Part shown: positions 1 to 10,576 of the stretch, piece after piece
How the letters are laid out: each line of letters begins with the position of its first letter
How positions within the stretch are numbered: position 1 is the stretch's first letter
Assembly: GCA_002049455.2 (NCBI GenBank)
Contig: KV918870.1
Location: forward strand, 124,001-188,000
Direction: 5' to 3'
Length of the DNA: 64,000 nt
From: Porphyra umbilicalis
Taxonomy: Eukaryota > Rhodophyta > Bangiophyceae > Bangiales > Bangiaceae
Notes under the pieces: generated by a model
Seen by the model: the letters and a program-made list of their open reading frames with translations, nothing else
What the model was told of the DNA's origin: nothing
Database searches by the model: none
Made by a program: the position numbers and the translations under genes

Positions 1-35
1 TGGGCCCCCCCCCCCTTTGGGGCCCCCCCCCCGCG

Positions 36-299
36 GCCGTCGCCGCCGCCGCCGCCGCGCGCGTCAAGGCGGCGGAAATCCTCGCGCGCGTCGCCGCCGC
101 GGGCGCCCCCAACGAGGCGGCGGTCGTGGCGCGCCTCGACGCCCTCCTGCCCCCGCTGACGGATATGCTGTCGCCCGACCCGGGGTCCGTCACGCCCCCG
201 CCGCCGTCGGTGGGCGCCGCCGCCGCCGCCGGTGGTGGTGTCGGCGGCGCGGGCGCGACGGGCGCGGCCGGCGGTGGCGGCGGCGGCGGCGGCGGCGGG

Positions 300-354
<55 letters not shown>

Positions 355-690
355 GGGGCGCGTCGGTGGTCGGCCCCGGGTCGGCGGCGGCGGTGACCGC
401 CGCCGCCCTGTCGGCCATTGTCAACCTGTCTGGGTACGGGTGGCCCGCGCGGACGGCCGTGGCGGGGTGCCCGCGCCTCCTCGGCCGCCTCGTGGGCGCG
501 GTCGGCCGGTCCGACACGGCGCTGCGGGCGGCGCTTGCGATTATGAATTTGGCAGAGGCGCCGGGCAACCGGGGGGCGCTCGCCCGGTGGGAGCGGGGGC
601 TCGTCGCGGCCGCCTTTCGCCGCTCCGCGGCGACGAGTGTCGTCGCGTGCGTGCTGTACCAGCTGCGGGGGGGGGGGGTTGGGCGCGTGA
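36..690 (+). CDS. ARM/HEAT-like repeat protein, C-terminal part (5' end outside window)
   Basis: The open frame enters from the left window edge, so the true start is not visible. It reads as two short helical repeat-like blocks separated by a poly-Gly stretch. The first block runs from about base 36 to 200 and contains KAAEILARV and LDALLPPLTDML. The second runs from about base 385 to 660 and contains AALSAIVNLS, LLGRLVGAVG and AALAIMNLAE, the leucine/alanine spacing typical of armadillo repeats. Function cannot be assigned; ARM proteins usually act as protein-binding scaffolds. The end is uncertain: the annotated frame runs on as low-complexity arginine-rich text, but a one-base change in the G run near 670 would bring in a TGA at 688-690, which I take as the likely stop. 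It converges on the aldo-keto reductase gene to its right. Confidence 0.4.
271..352. repeat. GGC trinucleotide microsatellite
   Basis: An almost uninterrupted run of GGC units inside the ARM-like gene encodes poly-Gly in the coding frame. It is a likely site of length variation and of assembly error. Confidence 0.9.
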
Positions 691-967
691 GGGGGAGGCG
701 GGGGGGGGGGGGGGGGCGCCGTGCGTACGTGGGCACGGATGGGCGGCGGGTGCGAGGCACCGGCGGTCCACCTCTTGGTTTGGTTTCTTGTGGTTGCGTG
801 AAACTATCTCGGCGCGTCCGTGGTCGACGCGCCCCCACATGGCGTGTGCCGCCACACCACCCCACCGCGCAAACCCCGCTCGGTATCCAAAATACAGGCT
901 CCCCCCCCCCCCCCGGGAGCTCCACACGAGTCCACCCCCCCCCCCCCCCCATCGGCTCGGCCGCCGC

Positions 968-2299
968 TCACGGCACCGAAAAGATGTTTTGCACCATCTG
1001 CGTCGGCACCCGCGCGGCGGCGGCCTCGAGGGCGTCGACTTCCCCCTCCCCCAACCCGACCCCCCCCGCGCCCGCCGCCGCGTTTTCCCCCGCCGCCCCC
1101 GCCGTCCAGGCGCCCGGGATGGGGACCCCCCCCGCGCGACCACGTACGCAATGGCCACCTGCGCGGGCGTCCACCCGCGCCGCCCCCCAATGTCGGCGAG
1201 GAGGGCGTCGAGGCCGGCGTCGGCCACCTCGGGGAGGATGGTTTGGAAGAGGCGCCGCCGGATGGGGGACGCTGGCAGCGACCGCGGGCGCCCGTCGCCC
1301 CCCCCCCCACCGCCGCCAGTCGTGTACTTGCCGGTTAGCAGCCCGAGCGCGAGCGGGGAGTAGCCGATGGGCGTCACGCCGAGCTCCCCCGCCACCTCGA
1401 GAAAGCCGTCGGTCGCCGGCCCGCGGGCGAGCAACGACCACTGCACCTGCGCGCACACGACCGGCACGCCCCGCTGCCGCCGCAGGTACCGCTCCGCCGA
1501 CCGCAACGCGCGCGGCCCGTAGTTGCTCAGGCCGACGCCCTTGATGAGCCCCGCCTGGTAGGCGTCGGCAAACCCATCGTACAGCGCCCGCTCCTGCCAC
1601 GGCGCGTAGGCGGCGGGGGACCAGTGCACTTGCGCAACGTCGGGGGGGCGCCCGAGGCGCCGCGCCGACCCGCGCGCCGCCGCCACGACGGAGCCGCGGG
1701 TGAGGCGCCACGGGTAGGTGGCGAGTTTGGTCGCCACAAGTGGCGCCGTCGCCGCCGCCCCCGCCCCCGCCGCCGACAAGGACGACCACCCACCGCCGCC
1801 ACCGACGCCGCCGCCCACCCACCCGCCGCCCGCCGCCGCACGCGGCGGCGGCGGCGCCGACGCGAGCGCCGCGCCGAGGAGCGTCTCAGAGGTGCCCGTC
1901 AGCCCGTACGAGTCGGCCGTGTCGAAAAAGTTGACGCCCGCCGCCACCGACGCGTGGACGGCGGCCGTAAATTCCGCGTCGCGCGCCGGCGTGTAGCCGT
2001 AGAGGAGGGCGTTGCCCGCCGCCCACGTGCCGTGGCCGACGGCAGAGATGCGGCGGTCGGGGCCGAGGGGGACCGTCGGCGTCAGGGGGAGGCCGGGGGG
2101 GGGGGGGGGGGGGGGACGACCCAGACGCAATGGGCGTCGTGTGGGGGGGGGGGGGGCCGGCACGGCGGTGGAGGGTGCACCCAGACGCCGCGCCGGCGGG
2201 CGGCGGGGGGGAGGCGCGGCCCGCGGGGGGGGTGGCGACGCCGCGCGGCGCCGCGCCGACGGCGCGGCGTGACGACGGGGGCGGGGGGAGAAAGGCCAT
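968..2299 (-). CDS. Chloroplast-type aldo-keto reductase (frame breaks at G/C homopolymers)
   Basis: NAD(P)H-dependent aldo-keto reductase closest in pattern to the plant plastid group of uncharacterised reductases (Arabidopsis At1g06690-like). Visible in order are GHGTWAAGN; FFDTADSYG, with the catalytic Asp and Tyr; LVATKLATYPWR, with the catalytic Lys; QVHWSPAAY, with the catalytic His; IKGVGLSNYG; IGYSPLALGLLTGKY; and a C-terminal block with VPIPGAW and TQMVQNIFSVP. The start at 2299 (MAFLPPPP) gives a Ser/Pro/Arg-rich, transit-peptide-like leader, which would place the enzyme in the plastid. The leader, the core and the last 50 residues lie in different frames. The shifts fall in the G run at about 2095-2115 and the C run near 1125-1135, so I read this as one gene with homopolymer length errors. 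A recent pseudogene is the alternative. The substrate is unknown. Confidence 0.72.
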
Positions 2300-2323
2300 G
2301 GCGGGGGCGGCGCAAGGGACCGA

Positions 2324-2375
2324 CAGCCACGACCGGCAGCCACGACCGGCAGCCACGACCGGCAGCCACGACCGG
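2324..2375. repeat. 13-bp tandem repeat, four copies
   Basis: Four perfect head-to-tail copies of CAGCCACGACCGG lie just upstream of the reductase start, in its presumed 5' leader or promoter. Whether they bind a regulator is unknown. Confidence 0.9.
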
Positions 2376-2880
2376 CAGCAGGGGGGACGCGTCGATGGAG
2401 GGGGAGTGGGTGGCGGCCGCTGCGGCACGTGCGCAGCCCAAGGCGGTCGCGCCAAAGGTCACGGGGCGCGCCGCCACGCACGGGGCGCTTCCCGGCGGAT
2501 CACCGCCAGGGCCGGGGCTACGAAGAGGGTGGTAGAGCGGGGGGGCGTGGAAGCTCCCGCACACCTCCGTCCGAGGTTCTTGCTTGCCTTTCGCATGTGG
2601 CACCCCCCGTACTGAATGCCCTCTTCTGTCGGGCTTTGGCGCCGTGCGTCGGATGACAGCGGGGGACCACCCAGGTGGTCCACTCAAGGGGGGCGAGGCC
2701 TTTGTCAGGACACGCGCAGCGGCGGCGGGCGGCGACTGCCAACCCCGCGCCCGCCGCTGCTCCACTGCGGCCCCCACTCGACCGCCCGCCCACGGTCGTG
2801 GGGATGGCGGCCAGACGAGGCAGTGACCCAGCGCGGGCAGCGCCGCGCCTCGGCCACGGCGCGCAGTCCGCGGCTCCCAC

Positions 2881-4124
2881 CGTCAGCTTTGACGAAGTTT
2901 CCCTACGGATGCCCTTTCCGTTGGGGAACCTTGGGAGGTTGGGGCCCAACGGGTCTGCTTTTATTTGGGCTTTTTTGGGCGTTGTGGGGCGTTCGTTGGG
3001 GACCTTTCCTTTCGTTGGAAAGCATTGGGAAACCGTTGGGCAATGCCCCAACGGAACCGGGCGCGTGATTCTGACGAGATCGCGTGCAAGGACAGAGCTT
3101 TCTGGCCACAGATGTGCTGTCGGTGATGACCGATTGGCTGACTGCAAGGTGCGTGCTGGAACAGGAGACCGCCCTACATTTAGAACGATCCAACCCATTT
3201 CTTTCCGAGACTTCCTCAGCGGGCCGACAAGCTCGTCAAGCGCAGACCGCACGCGACGGCGGTGGAAGCGCCATGTGGCTCGGTCTGTGTCGTTGCCGCG
3301 CAGTTGACGGAGCACAGAGCCACGCTACGGGCCTTGTTGCGAGCCTCTCCACACGCTCGCGCCACCCGTGCGTCGTGAAGTCACAAACATGCACGCCGCT
3401 CTCATGCTGCGCCTCCACCTGGGCTGGAGGGACGATCGAAAGTGCCTCGTCTTCTCTGCCCCGAGGATAGTCCCCGCCGAAGCCAGATACAACGTATCTA
3501 GGCGGTGCCCGCAGCCCTCGATCGGACCCCTGTCTGCCCGCTTGCCACGGTGCTCACTCTCACGTCTCCTCCGCCGTCTTCCGCACCACCGTCTCCGCAG
3601 CTCAAGCCGTGTACCGCACTTTCCTTCGTCCCGGCGTGAGCTACAGCGCCGACTGACGGGCAGCCCCGCCCGCTCCTGTCCCGGAAGGGCCGTCAGCCTG
3701 GGGCCCCTCGGTGTGCCACGAACGCCTCTCCCACTGTATAGGCACTCATGCCACTCCAGTCATGTCCCTCGTATCCAGCTCACTGCGCTTCTCGCCGTCC
3801 CCTGAACGGGAAAGTGCAGCCAATGAGGCTCTAAATCCACCTCGTTTCTAGCCCTAATTGTAGTTTGTAGGAGTTGTTTGATGTCAGATCTACTTGGTTG
3901 TCCTTAAAGATGGCCCTGCCGACTCTCTATCGTGTTTGATATGTGACCGTCGCCCGCAAATGGGCTTGAAAAGCCCAACGGAAATGGTGATTGTTGGGTC
4001 TCCGTTGGGCCCCATTGGGCCCGAACGGAGCCCAACGGTTCCGCGTGTAGTTGGAAGTTGGGCCCAACGGGCCGTCCGTTGGGGAACCGTTGGGCAGCGT
4101 TGGAAAACTTGGTCAAAGCTGACG
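2881..4124. mobile_element. Non-autonomous inverted-repeat DNA element, 1.24 kb
   Basis: Both ends carry the same sequence in inverted orientation. The left end reads CGTCAGCTTTGACGAAG from 2881; the right end read backwards from 4124 gives CGTCAGCTTTGACCAAG. Inside each end, for about 150-180 bases, the motif CCGTTGGG or its complement CCCAACGG recurs many times, so the two subterminal regions can fold on each other. The centre (about 3070-3950) has no recognisable protein; its small open frames match nothing I know. This is the structure of a foldback/MITE-like element mobilised by a transposase supplied elsewhere. I could not identify a clear target duplication, so the superfamily is open. 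It sits between the reductase and the membrane protein gene. Confidence 0.6.
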
Positions 4125-5566
4125 ACATGCCCCGCCCCGTCGCGGGGAGCGTGCACGGCTTGATCCGCCAGGCTCGACCGCCCGCCCCACCCACACCAAC
4201 CCCACGGGGGCTGCGGGGCGCGCCGCCGCCCCGCTTGCGTAGACGCCGCCCTACGTCGGCCCCGCGGCTGACGGTGCGAGGCGTGACTGGCGACGACCGC
4301 ATCCCCAATTTAGGGTGGTGGGCGGCGCGCCCCGTCCGCATCTCACACCCCGCAGGAGCGATTCGCCAGTCGGCCGTCAGCCCCTGTGGCGTCGGCGGGC
4401 GACGCTGGCCACGATTTGGAGGGCTCCGCCACGCTGGGGGGGGGGCGGCGCGGCACGCCCATTTTCTCAACGGTCGCGGCTCGGCACCGCCCTCCCGCGG
4501 CCGTGGGCCTCGGTGTCAACCGCCGCGCTACTGTACTTTCGCCCGTGTCAGCGGCGCAGACGGCGGGGATGCCCGCGACAGCTGGCCGCCCACGAGGCAC
4601 GCGCGGCGCGGCAGCGACACGTCCGCGCGGCTCCCGGCGGCAGCGTAGTCGGCCCAGGCGCGGTGCGCTGTACGCCCCCCGCCGAGGGCGCCTACGTACA
4701 GCCACGGGCGCAAGTGGTGGGGGGCGTGAGGCACCCACCGTCGCGGCGCCCGTCCTTGCCGATTTACCGCCCCCCCCGCCCGAGGGGGGGTGGTCGGCGG
4801 CGGCATCGACGGCGCTCAACGGCCCGCCGCCGCCCACCCGGCCGGTCGTGACGCCCGCGCCCCGCGCGGGGGGCGGCGACGCCCCAAGCGCTGCCGGCCG
4901 CCCCGGCGCGAGGCGGGTGGAGCGTTGCGCCCGTGCGGGGTGCGCACCGAGGCAGGCCCCCTCTGCCAACACAGACACGCCGTGGCGCCAGTCCAGACCG
5001 CAGGTCCGCGCCGCGTAGCCGCGTAGCGCTCGAGGCGGGGGGGACGCGCGCGCATGCGGTCTTATCCTCTCTCTGACGACAGAGGGCTGCGCGGACCCGC
5101 GGTGGACCCAAAGGGCGCTTTTTTCGGGGCGTCGGCGGGGAGTCTCGGGCGCCCGTCAGACTCCCGCGCATCTGTTTGAGGGAAAGACCCTGACGACCCC
5201 GCTGACGCCGCCGTTTGGGCAGGGTCCGACTGTCGTCGGCGAGCGGGGGGGACTGGCAGCGGCGCACCGCTGCTTGCCGCTCCCACCCTATCCCATTCCA
5301 ACCGACGCATCTGTCACACACGCCCACCACCGGCGGCGGCGAGCGCATCCAAGGCGCGCGCGGCAACGCTGCGGCAGAGACCCAGCCGCCGCCGCCGCCG
5401 CCGCCGCCGCCGTCGCCGCCGACGCTCGGCGGTACTTGGCAAGTCGCCCCTCTCTCCCCCCGCTTTCCCTTTGGCGGCTCACCCGCTCGTGGGCGCAGGT
5501 GCGCGCCAGCGGCGGGGGTGATCTTGCCCGCACGGCCGACGACGCCCCCCCGCCGCTTCCGGCACG
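4125..5566. other. GC-rich intergenic region, no gene recognised
   Basis: Several overlapping open frames exist on both strands, as expected at this GC content, but none shows a domain, a sensible start or a consistent composition. It probably holds the upstream region of the membrane protein gene that starts at 5567. Confidence 0.5.
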
Positions 5567-8500
5567 ATGGGGCAGCGGCGGGCGCGCAGTGGCAGCGGCG
5601 GGCGCCCCCCCCCGTCGGCGTTTGGTCGGGCGTGGCGGCGGTGGTGGTGGCGGCAACCGCGGTGGCGGCAGCGGCGGCGGTGGTGGTGGCAGCGGCGGCG
5701 ACAACGGCCGCCGTGCGGCCGTCGGTCGGGGCGGCGGCGGGCGGTCGGCGGATACCCGCCGCCCGCGCGTCGCGGTGGCGGACGGCGGCGCGGCAGGCGG
5801 CGGTGGAGGCGCCCTCCCCGGTCGTCGACGGGGGGGTGCCGGCCGACCCGTTTGGGCCCGCGGATGACCCCGCGGCAGACGTGGGGGGTGCCACCGGGGT
5901 GGACGGCCACGGGGGGGTGGCCGCCGGTGCGGCCGCCGCGTCCCCTTCCGCGACGCCGCTCGCAAGGGAGTCGCTCTCCGCACTGCCGCTCCAGGCGGCC
6001 GTCCCGCCGCCGCCGCCGCGGCCGCCACCGTCGGCGTCGGCGTTGGCCACGCCCCCCGCAGCCGCGGACGATCCAGACGGGCCGGTCGACGTGGAGACGG
6101 CGACGCCGACGCCCGCCGCCGCATCGCCGACGGCCGAGGCGCCGGAAGCGACGGTTGGCGCGGAAGAGGCGCCAGACGCGACGGCAACGGCGGCGCCGAC
6201 ACCAGCGGCGCCGTTGGCAACGCCGACGCCCACGCCCGAGGGGCCCCCAGACGAGGCGCCCACCCCCGACGACAATGTCGGTGGCACCCCGCCCGCCACA
6301 CCGACGGCGCCGTCGGCGACCGCATCGCCGACGGGGGTGCGGCCGCCCGTGGCGGCCGGGCCCCCACTCCCAGGTCCGACCACCGACGCGCCGGCCGCGC
6401 CGCCGCCGCCGCCGCCCGTGGCGCTGCCGCCCGTGGAGGGGACGCCGGCGGGCACGCCGGCCGCGTCGCCGGCGGGGACACCCGTGGCGTCGCCACCCAT
6501 CACGCCGGCGGCGTCGCCGTCCATGACACCCGCAGCGGCACCGGCGGCGACGCCGGCGGCGTCGCCGTCCGCGACACTGGCCACATCACCGGAGGCCACT
6601 CCGGCGGCGTCGTCGCCGGCGGCGACGCCAGCAGCGTCGCCGGTGGCATCACTGGTAGCGTCGCCGTCGGCGTCGCCGGCGGCATCACCGGTCGTGACGT
6701 CGACAGCGTCGCCAGCGGCATCACCGGCCGCGACTCCTTTGGCATCGCCGGCGGCATCGCCAGTGGCGTCGCCAGTGGCGTCGCCAGCGGCATCACCGGC
6801 CGTGACTCCCGCAGCGTCACCGGCGGCATCGCCGGCGGTGACGCCGGCGGCGTCGCCAGCGGCATCACCGGCCGTGACGCCGACAGCATCGCCAGCAGTG
6901 ACGCCGGCGGCATCGCCGGCCGCATCGCCGGCCGCATCGCCGGCCGCCACACCCGCAACGTCGCCGGCCGCGACGCCCGTGGCATCGCCGGCAGCAACGT
7001 CGACGGCTGCGCCCGCCCCGCCGCCGGCCGCGTCGCCAGCCGCCACGCCGGTCGGGTCGCCCGCCGCGACGCCGTCGCCGACCGCGGCGGCCCCGCCGAG
7101 CGAGGCAGAGCCCGAGCCAGCGGCGGACGACCTGCCGTCCATGACGTCCGAGGCCGCCCCCGGGTCATGGCCCGAGGAGATCCCCGCGGGGACGGCGGAG
7201 CCCGCCCTCACGCGCCCCCCCCGGACGGTCCTGGCGGGCCCCTGGAGGGGTCTGAGGAGCCCGCACCCGACGGTCCTGGCGGGCCCTGGAGGGGTCTGAG
7301 GAGCCCGCACCCGACGGTCCTGGCGGGCCCCTGGAGGGCTCCGAGGCGCCCGCACCCGACGGTCCTGGCGGGCCCCTGGAGGGGTCTGAGGAGCCCGCAC
7401 CCGACGGTCCTGGCGGGCCCCTGGAGGGCTCCGAGGCGCCCGCACCCGACGGTCCTGGCGGGCCCCTGGAGGGGTCTGAGGAGCCCGCACCCGACGGTCC
7501 TGGCGGGCCCCTGGAGGGCTCCGAGGCGCCCGCACCCGACGGTCCTGGCGGGCCCCTGGAGGGGTCTGAGGAGCCCGCACCCGACGGTCCTGGCGGGCCC
7601 CTGGAGGGCTCCGAGGCGCCCGCACCCGACGGTCCTGGCGGGCCCCTGGAGGGGTCTGAGGAGCCCGCACCCGACGGTCCTGGCGGGCCCCTGGAGGGCT
7701 CCGAGGCGCCCGCACCCGACGGTCCTGGCGGGCCCCTGGAGGGGTCTGAGGAGCCCGCACCCGACGGTCCTGGCGGGCCCCTGGAGGGCTCCGAGGCGCC
7801 CGCACCCGACGGTCCTGGCGGGCCCCTGGTGGGGTCTGAGGAGCCCGCACCCGACGGTCCTGGCGGGCCCCTGGAGGGCTCTGAGGAGCCCGAACCGTCT
7901 GCCACCGACGACCCGCTGGCGGTGCCCGGCGCCGTCGGCGACACGCCGACGCCGTCGCCGTCGCCGTCACCGACCCCCCCCCGACGGCGCCGCCGGCGGC
8001 GGCGGCGACCCCCCCCCCCGTCAACATTGTGCAAGACCTGTCCGTCACCGACGACCTATCCGTCTCGACCTTTGGGTGCCACTTTGCCATCCCCCACCGG
8101 GAGGGGGCGCCGCTCGCCCCCCTCCTCGCGCGCCTCGGCGACGCCACGACGGCGGTGCAGGCGGCGCTCAACGCGCGCTCCGCCGACGATGAGATGTGGG
8201 TGATTATTGCGGCGGCCGAGTCGGGGCGGAGCAACGGGACGACGCGCGTCATCCTCGTCACGTTTGCGTCGCGGGTGCCCGCGGCGGCGGCGGGGAGCGT
8301 GCGGGCGGAGCTCGGCGACTACGTTGCCCGGGGGGGGCTCGCCGCCGACGCGGCCGACGCGCGGGGGGGAAGCCCCTCGGCGTCGACGTGACGCCCGCGG
8401 GGGGACCGAGTTGGGGTTGGCGGCGGGGCCCGCGGGGCCCGCCGCGAGCGGCGGCGACGGGGACGGCCGCGGCGGCGGCGACCGCGGCGGCGGCGGCGGG

Positions 8501-9702
8501 CGGGGGCCGAGCATGTCCACCCTCGTCGGCGCCATTGTCGGCGGCGTCATTGGCGGCGCCGTGTGCGCGCTCGCCGCCCTCGCGGCGCTCGGGCGGCACC
8601 GGTCGGGGGGCGGTCCGCCTTTGACGGCGCCCACAGCGACGGGTGGGAGTCCTTCCACAGCCGCAGCGACGCGGGCGGCAGCGGCGCCTCCCGCTCGGCG
8701 CTCGGCTCGGACTTTGATCCGTACGAAAACCGCCTCTGGTGGTTGGACGCCGCCCGCCTGTCCGCCGCCTCCTCGTCGTCGGCCGACGGCGGGGGCGTGG
8801 CGCCGCCGCCGACGGCGGCGGCGCCGGCGGCGCCGGCGGCGGCGCCGGCGGCGGCGCCGGCGGGGACCCGCTGCGTGGCGGCGGCGGCGGCGGCGCCAAA
8901 CCCGACCGCCGCGTGCGGTGGTCGCCCCCGACGCACCTGCGCGCGCCCGACGCGTCGTCGGACGCGCCGTCGTCGCCGTCGGGGTCCTCCACCGCGTCGT
9001 CGGGGGGCGCGTGGGGGGCGGCGGGGGGGCGGACCCCCCCCCCGACGCAGCGACAGCACCGGCAGCAGCGGCAGCAGCGTCTCGTCGGCGGGCGGCGACT
9101 TTATCTCCCTCCCAGGCCTCGGCTTGCCGCCGCCCCCGTCGGGCGGCGGGTGCGGCGGCGGCGCGGCGGCGGCGGCGCCACCGGCGCTGCCGCTGCTGTG
9201 CCTGCCCCGCTTTTCGGATGAGAGCGCCTCGTCGGGCGACGGGGGGGCGCCACGGGCGCCGGCGCCACCACCGGCGCTGCCGCTCCTGTGCCTACCCCGC
9301 TGTTCGGATGAGAGCGCCTCGTCAGATGGCGGGGGCGGGGGTGACCCGCCGCTGCGGGGGGCGGCGGCGCCGCCTCGGCGGGCGGCGCCCGGGGCGGCCG
9401 CGGCCCCGACCGCCCCCGCCGTGGCGCTGCCGCTGTCGCCCGAAACGCCGTCGCCGTTGCCGCGGGCGTGTGTGGCCGGCGGCGCGTCGTGGCCCGCCGC
9501 CGGGGACGTGGAGGCGCCGCCCGCCGTCGGCGGCGATCCCCCGTCGGTGGTTTGGCGGCGGGCGCCCGCCGCGCCGGCGGCGGGCGGCGGGCGGCTGCCG
9601 CCGCCGCCGCTGCCGCCGCGCCCCCCGCCGCCGCCGCCGACGCGCCTCGGCCGCCTGTCCGCGGCGGCCGTGGAGGCGGACAGCATCGACGCGATTGACT
9701 AA
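5567..9702 (+). CDS. Secreted Pro/Ala/Thr/Ser-rich type I membrane protein (frame breaks at homopolymers)
   Basis: From ATG 5567 the product opens with a basic stretch (MGQRRARSGSGG) and, one C-run shift later, a long hydrophobic segment (VAAVVVAATAVAAAAAVVVA), together a good signal peptide. Then come about 500 residues of mucin/extensin-like text rich in ASPAATP-type motifs (to about 7180), and fifteen copies of a 15-residue repeat (7224-7896). A compact domain follows (about 8020-8390, with DEMWVIIAAAESGRSNGTTRVILVTFASR) that resembles a SEA-like juxtamembrane domain only in general pattern. Next is one membrane helix after MSTLVGAIVGGVIGGAVCAL (from 8513), then a cytoplasmic tail with SAFDGAHSDGWESFHSRSD and DFDPYENRLWWLDAARLSA, ending at TAA 9702. 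Frame changes occur at C/G runs near 5605, 7212, 7985 and 8365. One repeat unit near 7283 also lacks a base. A role in the cell wall or in adhesion is inferred from composition alone. Confidence 0.6.
6520..7050 (+). repeat. Degenerate coding repeat, ASPAATP/ASPAVTP type
   Basis: Short imperfect 12- to 15-base units (gcgtcgccggcg and relatives) encode Ala-Ser-Pro-Ala and Val/Ala-Thr-Pro blocks in the ectodomain of the membrane protein. Such text is typical of O-glycosylated or hydroxyproline-rich wall proteins. Confidence 0.7.
7224..7896 (+). repeat. 45-bp coding minisatellite, about 15 units in two alternating types
   Basis: Units of 45 bases encode the 15-residue repeat DGPGGPLEGSE-E/A-PAP. 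Two types differ by a few bases (gtctgaggag versus ctccgaggcg) and alternate almost perfectly, making a 90-base higher-order unit. The second unit, near 7283, is one base shorter, which shifts the frame between its neighbours. The near identity of the units implies recent homogenisation. Confidence 0.92.
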
Positions 9703-9869
9703 AACTGAGTGGGCGGGGGGGAGGGGGGGGGAGGGGGGGGACGGAGACGCGGGTGTGCGGGGCACGAGGGCAGAGAAGAAAAAAAAAAAAACCAAAAAAA
9801 AAAACAGGCATTCCGGGCGCCGCCCCGTCCGCTTCCAAGCGAGCGACCGCACGCGAGGGCGGTGCGCGG

Positions 9870-10539
9870 TCACCGGCGGGGGAGTTGAACCGGGGCACGG
9901 CGCAACCGCGGCGCGCGGGGGTTGGCGCGAGCGCGGGACCAAACCAAACGCTCCACCCCGCTGCGGCGGGTGACGTCACCCACACGGGCGCGCGACCGCG
10001 GCCTCGCCCCAAACCCCCCACCGCCGCCGCCCGCGGCACCGAAAAAGGGTCGCCCGCGGAGCGAGCACCGGCGCCGCCGTGCGGGCCGGCCGCTCGCTCC
10101 CCCCCTCACCGGCGGCCGTTGCGCGCGCGGGGGCTTCCCCCCCCCCCCCCCCCCCGCCGTCCCCCGCGCCGTCGGCGTTTTCCCGAGGCGCCCCCCCCGC
10201 GCCTCCCGCCCCGGCGGCGCCTCGCCCGTTGCCGCCGCCGCCGCCCCCGCCGCCGTCGCCGCCGCCGCCTCGCGCCTCAACCGGTGGAGCTCCGCCTTGA
10301 GCGCGTCCGCGTCGGCGCGGGCGAGCGCCAAATCCATCTTGGCCTCCCGCAAGTCGTGCACGAGGTCCGCATAGTCGGGCGCGCGCGCCGCCTCCCCGTT
10401 GAGCGCCGCGATCATCTGTTGGAATTTGGCATTCTCCGCCTGCCGCACCGCGCACTCGTCCCGCAGCGTCGCGTTGGTCGCCCGCAGGCGCGCCGCTGTG
10501 CGCTCCGCCGCCGCCGCGGCCGCCGCCGACACGCCCCCG

Positions 10540-10576
<37 letters not shown>

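Noticed and set aside
4764-8261. 1,165-codon minus-strand frame, Ala/Gly/Asp-rich
   Set aside because: It is the shadow of the plus-strand membrane protein, which has the signal peptide, membrane helix and non-repetitive domain; the minus reading has none.
9900-9985. tRNA-like stretch on the minus strand with GGTTCAACTCC (B-box-like)
   Set aside because: The acceptor ends can pair, but the T-stem arms are both C-rich and cannot pair, and no D-arm is formed.
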